Positions 1-5,662 are shown, counted from the stretch's first letter. The stretch is 8,431 bases of DNA from Hellea sp042093735 (GCA_042093735.1 JBELEM010000002.1:1-8431); one strand, 5' to 3'. Notes: generated by a model from the letters alone, not told the origin. Numbers and translations are program-made.

Positions 1-201
1 AAGGTAGGGCTGGCAACATTCTCTCTGAAAGATAGCGAGGGGCAAGCTGTTGTTGTTGATTTCACGCCACCTAAATCTAGGGAAGCAAAATTTTCTATTC
101 CCATACCCAAGCTTCAAAGCGGACTATACAAAATGACGTGGAGAGCCGTTTCTAAAGACGGGCATATCGTCAAAGGCGGCCTGAGCTTCACAGTTCAATA
201 A
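1..201 (+). CDS. copC: CopC copper-binding periplasmic protein, C-terminal part (5' end outside the window)
   Basis: The frame is open from base 1 to a TAA at 199-201, giving 66 residues of a protein whose start lies upstream. The visible part is the second half of the CopC beta-sandwich. It holds the family's conserved run Y-K-M-T-W-R-A-V-S-K-D-G-H (fragment residues 43-55), then V-K-G-G and a closing F-T-V strand. In CopC proteins the Asp and His of this D-G-H segment belong to the Cu(II) site, and both are present here (Asp53, His55 of the fragment). CopC proteins bind copper in the periplasm and usually act with the membrane protein CopD, whose gene starts 8 bases downstream. The N-terminal His that completes the usual Cu(II) site and the signal peptide cannot be seen. 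The family call is firm; the metal role is inferred from the family. Confidence 0.88.
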   Translation, partial: KVGLATFSLKDSEGQAVVVDFTPPKSREAKFSIPIPKLQSGLYKMTWRAVSKDGHIVKGGLSFTVQ

Positions 202-209
202 GCGTCTTT

Positions 210-1055
210 ATGCTGACCGCTTTAGCCCTGATTGTTAAACTAACGCTCTATATCGGAGCTTTAGTCACAATCGGAATCTTGTCGCATTTTTGTCTCGGCA
301 TTCAGCAAAAACTGAAGGGTCTTCGTGTCTTTGCCGCGGTCGTTATCATAGGGGCCATCTCGAAGCTGATTATTGCCAATGCGCAGTTAGCAGGTTCACT
401 GTCGCAGGCCTTTAACCCAGAGACTTTCGGCTGGGTCTGGCAGTCCAATGGGACTCAGTTTTTGGTGTTCATAGGTGGCGCGAGTTTAGCCATTCTCTCC
501 AGCTTCATAAACGCTAGCGCTTTCAGAAAAATAGCGGCCACTCTTTCGATTATTGTATTGAGCGTAGGCTTTGCGGCATCCGGGCATACGCAAGGCGCTG
601 AAAATATGCCGTGGCTTCCGCTCTGGGTGGTTCCTCATAGTCTTATTGCGGGATTTTGGATTTGGGCACCTATCAGTCTTTGGCCCTCAACTGCGACATC
701 GGATAGTGACATAATCGCGAGGGTGGATCGATTTAGTTTTTTTGCAACCTGGGCTGTGCCGCTTCTGTTTGCCACTGGGCTCTATCTGCTATGGCGGCTA
801 AACGGTAATTTACTCAATTTAAGCTCAACGCTTTATGGCCGCCTGTTAATGGGTAAGTTCATTGCGGCTTTGTTGATATTGGGTGTGGGCGCTTATAATA
901 AATTTCGAATTGCAGGTCTTCTAGGGCAATCGCCATCGCTTGGACGTGCGGCGCTGCGTAAATCATTAAGCCTTGAAGCCGCCTTGTTTGTCCTCGTTCT
1001 CATCTGTATTTTATTGGCAACCACTATTACGGGGCCTGAGGGCCATCACCACTAG
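210..1055 (+). CDS. copD: CopD-family inner-membrane copper resistance/uptake protein
   Basis: This 281-residue protein is almost entirely hydrophobic, with about eight predicted membrane spans (near residues 2-22, 38-58, 82-101, 107-126, 133-155, 174-194, 210-229 and 250-270). The C-terminal third matches the CopD domain: R-V-D-R-F-S near 171, a T-G-L-Y-L segment near 189, then L-Y-G-R-L-L-M-G-K-F (208-217) and the A-Y-N-K-F-R motif near 228. A conserved S-G-H motif lies at 124-126, and the protein ends in three histidines. CopD is thought to move periplasmic copper across the inner membrane together with CopC; the upstream copC fragment, 8 bases away, supports that pairing. ATG at 210 was chosen because it begins directly with the first membrane span. 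No good Shine-Dalgarno sequence precedes it, so translation may be coupled to copC. Confidence 0.88.
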   Translation: MLTALALIVKLTLYIGALVTIGILSHFCLGIQQKLKGLRVFAAVVIIGAISKLIIANAQLAGSLSQAFNPETFGWVWQSNGTQFLVFIGGASLAILSSFINASAFRKIAATLSIIVLSVGFAASGHTQGAENMPWLPLWVVPHSLIAGFWIWAPISLWPSTATSDSDIIARVDRFSFFATWAVPLLFATGLYLLWRLNGNLLNLSSTLYGRLLMGKFIAALLILGVGAYNKFRIAGLLGQSPSLGRAALRKSLSLEAALFVLVLICILLATTITGPEGHHH

Positions 1056-1129
1056 AGCCATCTGGTGCTTGGCAATTTGAGCGGAATGTTGGCTCAGCTC
1101 ACGCGAATATGAAAAATGATAGTGCCTCT

Positions 1130-1879
1130 TTAAGTCGTAATTAGGTCAATTAGGAAAGCTGTTGAAATAATCAGCGCGAATAGAACCAGCTGATGCAGCA
1201 TATAAATGGAGAGGCTCCGCTTTCCCGCAAAGCTAACAAGCTTTCCAACGGGCCCGCCAACTTTCAGGTGCGACCATTTTTCCTGTGCCGCAGAACTCTG
1301 CACAAAACGTTCGCCTATGAATACTCCAATTAGAGCAACCCCCAGCCAAGGAAATGGCGAGACAAAATCCTCAGTATAGCCGGGCAGGCCCGCAATGAGA
1401 TTGACCGGCCACCCATAGGGCACCCATCCTGCCCAAAAGGAAACTACAATCGCAGCGCCCAAAGCCAGTGTAAGCCAAGGCCGTTCTACCAGCATGAAGG
1501 TCACTAGGCTGGCGATTACCATAAAATGCAAAATGCCGAAATAAATCCAACTCTCGGGAAACATGAACAGAGACACGCCCGTGATGAGCACGGCGCAGGA
1601 AAAAATCTGCACGAGCCTTTTTTGGAAAGGTTTGAACTTTCGTCCGCCGCCATGTGCGATGCCCATGCTCAAACCCATGGCGAAAACAAACCCAAAAACA
1701 ATGCTTGTCCGCCATTGACGGAAGCCATCCCCCAGCGGTGTGTTCCAATCGACATATCCAAAGTACTTCAAATCATAAATGAAATGATAGGCAACCATCA
1801 TGACAATCGCGAAAACGCGCAGTCCGTCTAAAGCAAACAGACGATATTGTGCGTCCCGCCCTAACGTCACGTCCTGCAA
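1130..1879 (-). CDS. DUF1624 / heparan-alpha-glucosaminide N-acetyltransferase-like membrane protein
   Basis: This 249-residue polytopic membrane protein has the DUF1624 (HGSNAT catalytic domain-like) signature. Near the N-terminus is R-L-F-A-L-D-G-L-R-V-F-A-I followed by Y-H-F-I-Y-D-L (31-37), with the family's conserved His32. An I-Y-F-G-I-L-H segment (112-118), a P-F-P-W-L-G-V segment (175-181) and a C-terminal S-L-S-I-Y-M-L-H-Q motif (222-230) follow. Relatives move acyl groups across membranes onto sugars, but the substrate of the bacterial versions is generally unknown and none is evident here. The gene runs against copCD and lies downstream of csoR in the same direction, separated from csoR by about 200 bases. 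The start is uncertain: TTG at 1879 gives the longest protein, and GTG at 1870 is an alternative three codons in. Neither has a strong ribosome-binding site. No copper motif is visible. Confidence 0.8.
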   Translation of the reverse strand: MQDVTLGRDAQYRLFALDGLRVFAIVMMVAYHFIYDLKYFGYVDWNTPLGDGFRQWRTSIVFGFVFAMGLSMGIAHGGGRKFKPFQKRLVQIFSCAVLITGVSLFMFPESWIYFGILHFMVIASLVTFMLVERPWLTLALGAAIVVSFWAGWVPYGWPVNLIAGLPGYTEDFVSPFPWLGVALIGVFIGERFVQSSAAQEKWSHLKVGGPVGKLVSFAGKRSLSIYMLHQLVLFALIISTAFLIDLITT

Positions 1880-2079
1880 CTTATTAATGTTCGGAAGGTG
1901 TTTGTCATGGGTAGGCTCTCGTTGCGCTAAAAATTTTTAGGCTGTGTAATAGATTGCTAGTGCCTGAAACCTGACTTCAGCTTCTAACGCCTTTTGTAAC
2001 TCCAGTTTGCCAAGCTTACCAGATATAGGACGGCCTTTGATTTTAATTCGCTCAGTAACGGATTAAATTGGGGGGATTT
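1880..2079. other. Intergenic region between csoR and the DUF1624 gene
   Basis: This stretch lies downstream of csoR and upstream of the DUF1624 gene, both on the minus strand, and must contain any promoter of the latter. I find no convincing -35/-10 pair and no GC-rich hairpin followed by a T run. It does hold a 14-base AT-rich palindrome (1927-1940) and a 42-codon minus-strand open stretch without a start codon (1937-2062). No gene can be supported. Confidence 0.5.
1927..1940. repeat. Perfect 14-base AT-rich palindrome
   Basis: The sequence CTAAAAATTTTTAG is its own reverse complement. It lies 47 bases upstream of the presumed TTG start of the minus-strand DUF1624 gene, where a regulator could bind or where an AT-rich promoter element would be expected. 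It has no loop and no GC-rich stem, so it is not a typical terminator. Function unknown; an AT-rich palindrome of this length could arise by chance. Confidence 0.35.
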
Positions 2080-2343
2080 CTATCTCTTTAACTTATCGAA
2101 CAGATCGATAAGTTCTGATACTTTTTCACGTTGCTCTTCAATATCTCCTGATGCGATCGCGGATTCAACACATGTTGCGGCATGGTCTTTAAGAATTTCA
2201 GACTCTGCGCGCGCAATAGCTGATTTGACGGCCTGCATTTGATTGAGAATGTCGATACAATAGCGCCCGTCTTCGAGCATCTTAATAATGCCGCGTATTT
2301 GTCCTTCGGAACGTTTTAGCCTGTTGATCGTTTTTGCTGACAT
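2080..2343 (-). CDS. csoR: CsoR-type Cu(I)-sensing transcriptional repressor
   Basis: The product has 87 residues, the usual size of the CsoR/RcnR/FrmR (DUF156) family of all-helical tetrameric repressors. It opens with the conserved helix N-R-L-K-R-S-E-G-Q-I-R-G-I (7-19), followed by G-R-Y-C (26-29). The copper ligands of CsoR are all present with the right spacing: Cys29, then His54 25 residues on, then Cys58 in an H-x3-C pattern. RcnR-type Ni/Co sensors instead use a His set and FrmR an aldehyde-reactive Cys, so the Cys-His-Cys triad favours a Cu(I) sensor. In the family, apo-CsoR binds GC-rich operators and leaves them when Cu(I) binds. The gene diverges from the cop gene train across 74 bases that contain an operator-like site, which implies control of the train and autoregulation. 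ATG 2343 fits the family N-terminus; a GGAG lies about 11 bases upstream. Confidence 0.92.
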   Translation of the reverse strand: MSAKTINRLKRSEGQIRGIIKMLEDGRYCIDILNQMQAVKSAIARAESEILKDHAATCVESAIASGDIEEQREKVSELIDLFDKLKR

Positions 2344-2362
2344 AGACTTGTAGACTCCATTG

Positions 2363-2389
2363 TTGACAAATACACCGTGGGGGTATACT
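2363..2389 (+). promoter_or_regulatory. Promoter of the copper gene train (-35 TTGACA, -10 TATACT)
   Basis: A perfect -35 hexamer TTGACA (2363-2368) is followed by TATACT (2384-2389), which matches the -10 consensus at five of six positions. The spacer is only 15 bases, shorter than the usual 16-18, which would lower basal strength. Transcription would begin about 20 bases before the ATG at 2418. The spacer is occupied by the putative CsoR operator, so the bound repressor would block RNA polymerase directly. Confidence 0.7.
2370..2386. promoter_or_regulatory. Putative CsoR operator
   Basis: ATACACCGTGGGGGTAT is a pseudo-palindrome: ATAC at the left end pairs with GTAT at the right, around a C/G-rich core. 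This is the general form of CsoR operators (TAC and GTA ends around C and G runs). From memory it closely resembles the site upstream of Bacillus copZA. It lies between the -35 and -10 boxes of the plus-strand promoter and about 27-43 bases upstream of the csoR start codon, so one site could control both directions. The assignment rests on sequence form and on the adjacent csoR gene; binding is inferred. Confidence 0.72.
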
Positions 2390-2417
2390 TAGGTTTTTAG
2401 TAAGGAAACGTCAAGTT

Positions 2418-2870
2418 ATGCCATTTGGACATATCAGATCAGGATTAGTCGCCGCTTTTGCCGTCATGTTCGGCATTGTGCAGCTTCTATGTGCCTGTAT
2501 AGACATGCCAAGTGCAGTGGCGGTTTCAACTCAATCTCACAGCTCGCATCAAATGAGTATGAGCGGCCAAGATCATCACGCGATGACAGATATGGCTGAG
2601 CTGAGCGCACCTTCCCATGACCACGGCGAACACGACCATGAGGCCGATTGCTCCCATTGTGACGACACTGTTGTTCTGGCGGTCACAGTCGATATAGCGC
2701 CGAGCGTATTCACAACACCATCAAATTATAAAATAGTTTATAGTGACCGAGCGCACGATACTCGCGCGGACATGGCTGCTACTAATCTTGCCGGACTCCG
2801 ATGGCTTGACCCCCCCAGGCGTTTGTCAAGCCCCGACCCTGTTACACTACACACCCGCTCTTTAATTTAG
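2418..2870 (+). CDS. Small exported His/Met-rich protein with CxxC, first gene of the CsoR-controlled train
   Basis: I cannot assign this 150-residue protein firmly to a family. A hydrophobic N-terminal segment (10-26) ends in L-C-A-C (24-27), which could be a lipobox with Cys27 as the lipidated residue; cleavage after A-V-A (33-35) is the alternative. Residues 41-83 are rich in His and Met and contain H-D-H-G-E-H-D-H (67-74) followed by C-S-H-C (78-81), all plausible soft-metal ligands. The C-terminus is Pro/Arg-rich (L-D-P-P-R-R near 130) and ends T-L-H-T-R-S-L-I. This layout recalls DUF2946-type proteins and, more loosely, the CopL proteins encoded upstream of copAB in Xanthomonas; both comparisons are tentative. 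ATG 2418 is preceded by AAGGAA at 2402-2407, and the gene lies directly downstream of the CsoR-type promoter. Periplasmic copper binding or a sensing role is inferred. Confidence 0.75.
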   Translation: MPFGHIRSGLVAAFAVMFGIVQLLCACIDMPSAVAVSTQSHSSHQMSMSGQDHHAMTDMAELSAPSHDHGEHDHEADCSHCDDTVVLAVTVDIAPSVFTTPSNYKIVYSDRAHDTRADMAATNLAGLRWLDPPRRLSSPDPVTLHTRSLI

Positions 2871-2962
2871 CGCGCCCGTTTGCGAGCATGTGAGGCTTTG
2901 AGCCTTACGTGGTCGTGGCTGCGCGCGATCAACCTTTTGCCCCATTGGTGACCCGCGTTCAG

Positions 2963-3031
2963 CCTTGGCAATGCCAAGGACACTAGGCGTGTGTTTTATC
3001 ACCCTCCCACAACTGTCTCCTTGGCATTGCC
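2963..3031. repeat. Palindrome plus 14-base inverted repeat
   Basis: Bases 2963-2979 are a 17-base palindrome, CCTTGGCA-A-TGCCAAGG. Its right portion, GGCAATGCCAAGGA (2967-2980), is exactly repeated in reverse complement at 3018-3031. The RNA could therefore fold either as a local 8-bp hairpin or as a 14-bp stem closing a 37-base loop, and these two folds exclude each other. On DNA the two sites could instead bind a regulator. The element lies in the leader of the CusF-like gene. Function unknown. Confidence 0.6.
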
Positions 3032-3047
3032 GCTTTTATTCAAGCGG
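3030..3047 (+). repeat. Small stem-loop upstream of the CusF-like gene
   Basis: CCGCTT (3030-3035) and AAGCGG (3042-3047) pair perfectly around the 6-base loop TTATTC. It shares its first bases with the second arm of the larger inverted repeat, so the two structures compete. It ends 53 bases before the chosen start codon at 3101 and is not followed by a T run, so it is not a terminator. Confidence 0.4.
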
Positions 3048-3088
3048 AAATGACCTTCGCTTGCACTCCCCACACTGCAAACCTGACC

Positions 3089-3093
3089 AAGGA
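3089..3093 (+). promoter_or_regulatory. Ribosome-binding site deciding the CusF-like gene start
   Basis: AAGGA ends 7 bases before ATG 3101. The longer in-frame alternative at 3050 has no such site and would put 17 polar residues ahead of the signal peptide, so 3101 is the preferred start. Confidence 0.7.
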
Positions 3094-3100
3094 TAATGAC

Positions 3101-3694
3101 ATGACTTTTACAACTCGCCTTTTGGCAACCACTTTGACCGCCGCGCTTTTGAGCGCTTCTGCACTGGCACAAACCAGTGACCATTCTGGCCATGACATGA
3201 GCCAGATGGACCACTCCAAAGTGAACTCCGCAGATATGAATCATGGAGATATGAAGCATGGCGACATGGATCATGGCGACATGGATCATGGGTCTATGGA
3301 ACATGACGCTATGATGAGAGCCCGCGCTGAGCATATGATTGAGGCGACGGGCGTCGTTAAAAAAATCTACAAAAAAGACGGCCTTGTAAGCCTGTCTCAT
3401 GACGCAATCCCGGCCGTTAACTGGCGCGCTATGACGATGAAGTTCCCCGTAGGCGATAAGGTTGATCTGGACAGCTTGAAAGAAGGCCAAAAAGTTCAGT
3501 TCACGCTTCACCGCGCGCAGGACGGTAGCTTACCGCTTGTCGAGCTTTGCCCGACCGAAAGTGCGGCGGTTATAGCCGGACTTTGCGCGTCCGGTATGAA
3601 CCATGGCCCCGACGGCACAATGATGAACCACAAAGATATGCAGCATGGTGACATGAAGCCTGACGGTGGCAACCATGACGGAATGAAGCACTAA
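3101..3694 (+). CDS. Periplasmic CusF-domain copper/silver-binding protein with Met/His-rich flanks
   Basis: From ATG 3101 the protein has 197 residues. A signal peptide (1-23, cleavage after A-L-A) is followed by a Met/His-rich region (about 28-79) built of M-x-H-G-D repeats. A CusF domain (about 82-150) comes next, then a second Met/His-rich tail (166-197). The CusF Cu(I)/Ag(I) ligands are all present with the E. coli spacing: His100, Trp108, Met111 and Met113 in H-D-A-I-P-A-V-N-W-R-A-M-T-M. CusF normally hands Cu(I) to the CusCBA exporter. No cusCBA gene is visible here, so the partner may be the multicopper oxidase or the ATPase encoded downstream. Cys150 and Cys162 are extra thiols after the core. 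E. coli CusF is only about 110 residues, so the flanking metal-binding arms are additions. A longer in-frame start at 3050 was rejected. copA follows 48 bases downstream. Confidence 0.88.
   Translation: MTFTTRLLATTLTAALLSASALAQTSDHSGHDMSQMDHSKVNSADMNHGDMKHGDMDHGDMDHGSMEHDAMMRARAEHMIEATGVVKKIYKKDGLVSLSHDAIPAVNWRAMTMKFPVGDKVDLDSLKEGQKVQFTLHRAQDGSLPLVELCPTESAAVIAGLCASGMNHGPDGTMMNHKDMQHGDMKPDGGNHDGMKH
3233..3304 (+). repeat. 15-base tandem repeat encoding (D/S)M-x-HG pentapeptides
   Basis: Residues 45-68 of the CusF-like protein are near-perfect five-residue repeats: D-M-N-H-G, D-M-K-H-G, D-M-D-H-G, D-M-D-H-G, S-M-E-H. The DNA repeats with a 15-base period and silent differences (gat/gac, gga/ggc). 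Such regions expand or shrink readily by slippage, so copy number may vary among strains. The Met and His residues are plausible Cu(I)/Cu(II) ligands. Confidence 0.75.
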
Positions 3695-3742
3695 GCTACA
3701 TCCTAACTTCTACCTCCCCCTCTAATACAGAAAGATAATAAA

Positions 3743-5662
3743 ATGTTTGACCGTCGTAATTTTTTAACAACTTCACTTGGAGCCGGGGCCGCGCTCGGCG
3801 TTTCAGGCCTTGTTCCCGCATGGGCTTTACCGGCCTCTAAAGGAAATATGGGAATACCTACCCTGACAGGTACGAATTTTAATTTGGAAGTGTCTGAATT
3901 TCAGACCCGCATAAATGGGCGAAAAACTGTCGCGCTTGGCATAAACGGCAGTGTGCCCGCGCCGCTCATCCGCTTTCGCGAAGGGGATGATATTACCCTT
4001 AATGTCAAGAATACCTTAGACGTTGACACCTCAATTCATTGGCATGGTCTTTTAGTCCCCTTTCAGTTTGATGGCGTTCCCGGAGTGAGCTTCCCCGGCA
4101 TCAAACCGAAGGAGACATTTCAATACAAGTTCTCCGTTCCACAGAACGGCACATATTGGTATCACTCCCATAGCGGATTGCAGGAACAGGTCGGCCATTA
4201 TGGGCCGTTGATTATTGACCCAAAAGGATTGGATCCCGTCAAGTATGACCGCGAATATGTTCTTGTCTTGGGAGACTGGACATTCGGCGACCCGGACAAG
4301 TTGTTTGCGAAATTAAAGAAGAACGCGGAAAGCCTGAATTTCAATCAATCAACAATAAATGACACTAAAGGTTTGAAGGGTATGTGGGGCGCGATGCGCA
4401 TGTCGCCAAATGATTTGGCGGATGTGACGGGTGCAACATATACTTACGTCATTAACGGCCATAGTACGGCTGATAATTTTGATATGGTATTCAATCCCGG
4501 CGAGCGTGTGCGTCTCCGTATTATCAATGCAGCCGCCATGACGCTTTTCAATGTTCGGTTACCCGGTCTGCCAATGACAGTTGTTCAAGCGGACGGCCTG
4601 AATGTGCGCCCCATTGAGACTGATGAGTTTCAGATTGGTGTGGCCGAGACTTATGACGTTATCGTTGAGCCGACAGAGCCGAAGCCTTTTGCTTTCGTGG
4701 CCGAGGCTATAGACCGCTCCGGTCAGGCTGTTGCGACATTAGCCCCGAAACCTGGTATGCGGGCGCAAGCCCCCAAGCTTCGTGCTGTGCCTGTTTTGAC
4801 GATGAAAGACATGGGTATGGATCATTCCGCAATGGGCGGGATGAGCGGCATGGATGAAGGGTCCATGAAGGGAACGAAAAGCGCGCCTGCCGATAAGATG
4901 GACCATTCTGCAATGGGCCACGATATGGACGAGAAAAAAACGGGTGCCTCCGATATAGGCGGTATGGATCATGCCGCTATGGGGCACGCCAATATGGCCC
5001 ATGGCCCCAATCCGAACGGTCCCGCTGTTCAGCTCGCCAAAATTGAAGCCGATATTGAGGTTGGCCCGGGCATTGTGAATGTTGCAGCTATGCCGATGAG
5101 CCGGCTTGATGAGCCCGGTATCGGTTTGACTGACGTACCGCACCGCGTTCTGACTTACAGCCAGCTTCGCAGTCTGGAACCAAACCCTGACACCCGCAAA
5201 CCTGGGCGCGAAGTTGTCGTGCATCTGACGTCCAATATGGAGCGTTACATGTGGTCTTTTGACGGCGTTAAATTTTCTGAGGTCAAAGAATCGATCAAAT
5301 TTATGGAAGGAGAGCGGCTACGTCTTACCCTCGTGAATAATACAATGATGCCTCACCCGATTCATCTGCACGGCATGTTTTTTGATGTAGTCAATGGAGG
5401 CGGCGAACATATGCCGCGAAAACATACAATTATCGTAAAGCCCGCAGAGAAGCTTTCTGTTGATGTGACGCCAGAGCACGTCGGTGACTGGGCTTTTCAT
5501 TGCCACCTCATGTATCACATGCACGCCGGTATGATGCAGGTTGTGACGGTTCTCCCTAATTCCAAAAAATCTGCTGCAGCTGTCATGAAGGCCTCGCCTG
5601 CCTCAGCTTCAACTATGGATCATTCTAAAATGGACCACAGTAAGATGGGAGGGATGAAGTAA
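3743..5662 (+). CDS. copA: CopA multicopper oxidase, Tat-exported copper resistance protein
   Basis: This 639-residue periplasmic multicopper oxidase oxidises Cu(I) to less toxic Cu(II). The N-terminus has a twin-arginine signal (D-R-R-N-F-L, 3-8, then a hydrophobic stretch and A-W-A near 26-28). All four copper-binding motifs are intact: H-W-H-G (99-102), H-S-H (141-143), H-P-I-H-L-H-G (538-544) and H-C-H-L-M-Y-H-M-H-A-G-M (586-597). The type 1 ligands are His538, Cys587, His592 and Met597. Between the second and third cupredoxin domains lies a Met/His-rich insert (about 354-420) with D-H-S-A-M units, typical of the CopA/PcoA family. A second short tail, M-D-H-S-K-M repeated, follows the last motif (625-639). 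copB overlaps the stop codon by one base, indicating translational coupling. This is the oxidase CopA, distinct from the P-type ATPase of the same name. ATG 3743 is fixed by the signal peptide. Confidence 0.96.
   Translation: MFDRRNFLTTSLGAGAALGVSGLVPAWALPASKGNMGIPTLTGTNFNLEVSEFQTRINGRKTVALGINGSVPAPLIRFREGDDITLNVKNTLDVDTSIHWHGLLVPFQFDGVPGVSFPGIKPKETFQYKFSVPQNGTYWYHSHSGLQEQVGHYGPLIIDPKGLDPVKYDREYVLVLGDWTFGDPDKLFAKLKKNAESLNFNQSTINDTKGLKGMWGAMRMSPNDLADVTGATYTYVINGHSTADNFDMVFNPGERVRLRIINAAAMTLFNVRLPGLPMTVVQADGLNVRPIETDEFQIGVAETYDVIVEPTEPKPFAFVAEAIDRSGQAVATLAPKPGMRAQAPKLRAVPVLTMKDMGMDHSAMGGMSGMDEGSMKGTKSAPADKMDHSAMGHDMDEKKTGASDIGGMDHAAMGHANMAHGPNPNGPAVQLAKIEADIEVGPGIVNVAAMPMSRLDEPGIGLTDVPHRVLTYSQLRSLEPNPDTRKPGREVVVHLTSNMERYMWSFDGVKFSEVKESIKFMEGERLRLTLVNNTMMPHPIHLHGMFFDVVNGGGEHMPRKHTIIVKPAEKLSVDVTPEHVGDWAFHCHLMYHMHAGMMQVVTVLPNSKKSAAAVMKASPASASTMDHSKMDHSKMGGMK
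4802..5002 (+). repeat. Met/His-rich low-complexity segment inside copA
   Basis: The segment encodes residues 354-420 of CopA, with repeated D-H-S-A-M-G, M-D-H-A-A-M-G-H and related units separated by Lys/Ala-rich linkers. DNA copies such as gatcattccgcaatgggc and gaccattctgcaatgggc differ mostly at third positions, so selection appears to keep the protein motif. In family members these segments bind Cu(I) on the periplasmic side. Confidence 0.7.

Larger units (their letters stand above)
2871..3100. other. 230-base spacer with palindromic elements inside the cop train
   Basis: This is the longest non-coding gap in the train. It contains a weak hairpin, AGGCT-TTG-AGCCT (2893-2905), with no T run after it; a near-perfect palindrome centred at 2971; a 14-base inverted repeat (2967-2980 and 3018-3031); and a small hairpin at 3030-3047. 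I see no convincing second promoter and no intrinsic terminator, so read-through from the 2384 promoter is possible. An internal control element is equally plausible. Confidence 0.5.

Noticed and set aside
1047..1096. Terminator between copD and the DUF1624 gene
   Set aside because: Only 5-bp stems with long loops (CACCA/TGGTG and TGAGC/GCTCA) are present, with no T run; not enough to call a terminator.
1371..1748. 125-codon minus-strand frame and the plus-strand frame 1526-1831 overlapping the DUF1624 gene
   Set aside because: Both are out-of-frame shadows; the DUF1624 frame carries all the conserved family motifs.
2409..2414. Minus-strand -35 box TTGACG for csoR
   Set aside because: At 17 bases downstream the candidate -10 is TAAGTA, a poor match, so a csoR promoter is expected here but cannot be pinpointed.
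2893..2907. Hairpin AGGCT-TTG-AGCCT as terminator of the first gene in the train
   Set aside because: The stem is short and is followed by TACGTGG rather than a T run.
3050..3100. Upstream in-frame ATG at 3050 as the start of the CusF-like protein
   Set aside because: It adds 17 polar residues before a clear signal peptide and lacks a ribosome-binding site, whereas ATG 3101 has AAGGA at the right distance.
3233..3304. CRISPR or other DNA-level repeat array
   Set aside because: The 15-base repeat is in frame, without spacers, and encodes Met/His pentapeptides in a copper-binding protein; it is explained at protein level.
2999..3511. 170-codon minus-strand open frame opposite the CusF-like gene
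   Set aside because: It is a shadow of the Met/His repeat region (ATG/CAT codons read in reverse as more Met/His) and opposes a well-supported gene with a domain match.
4739..5224. 161-codon minus-strand open frame inside copA
   Set aside because: It lies wholly opposite the Met/His-rich part of a clear multicopper oxidase, has an arbitrary composition and no recognisable domain.
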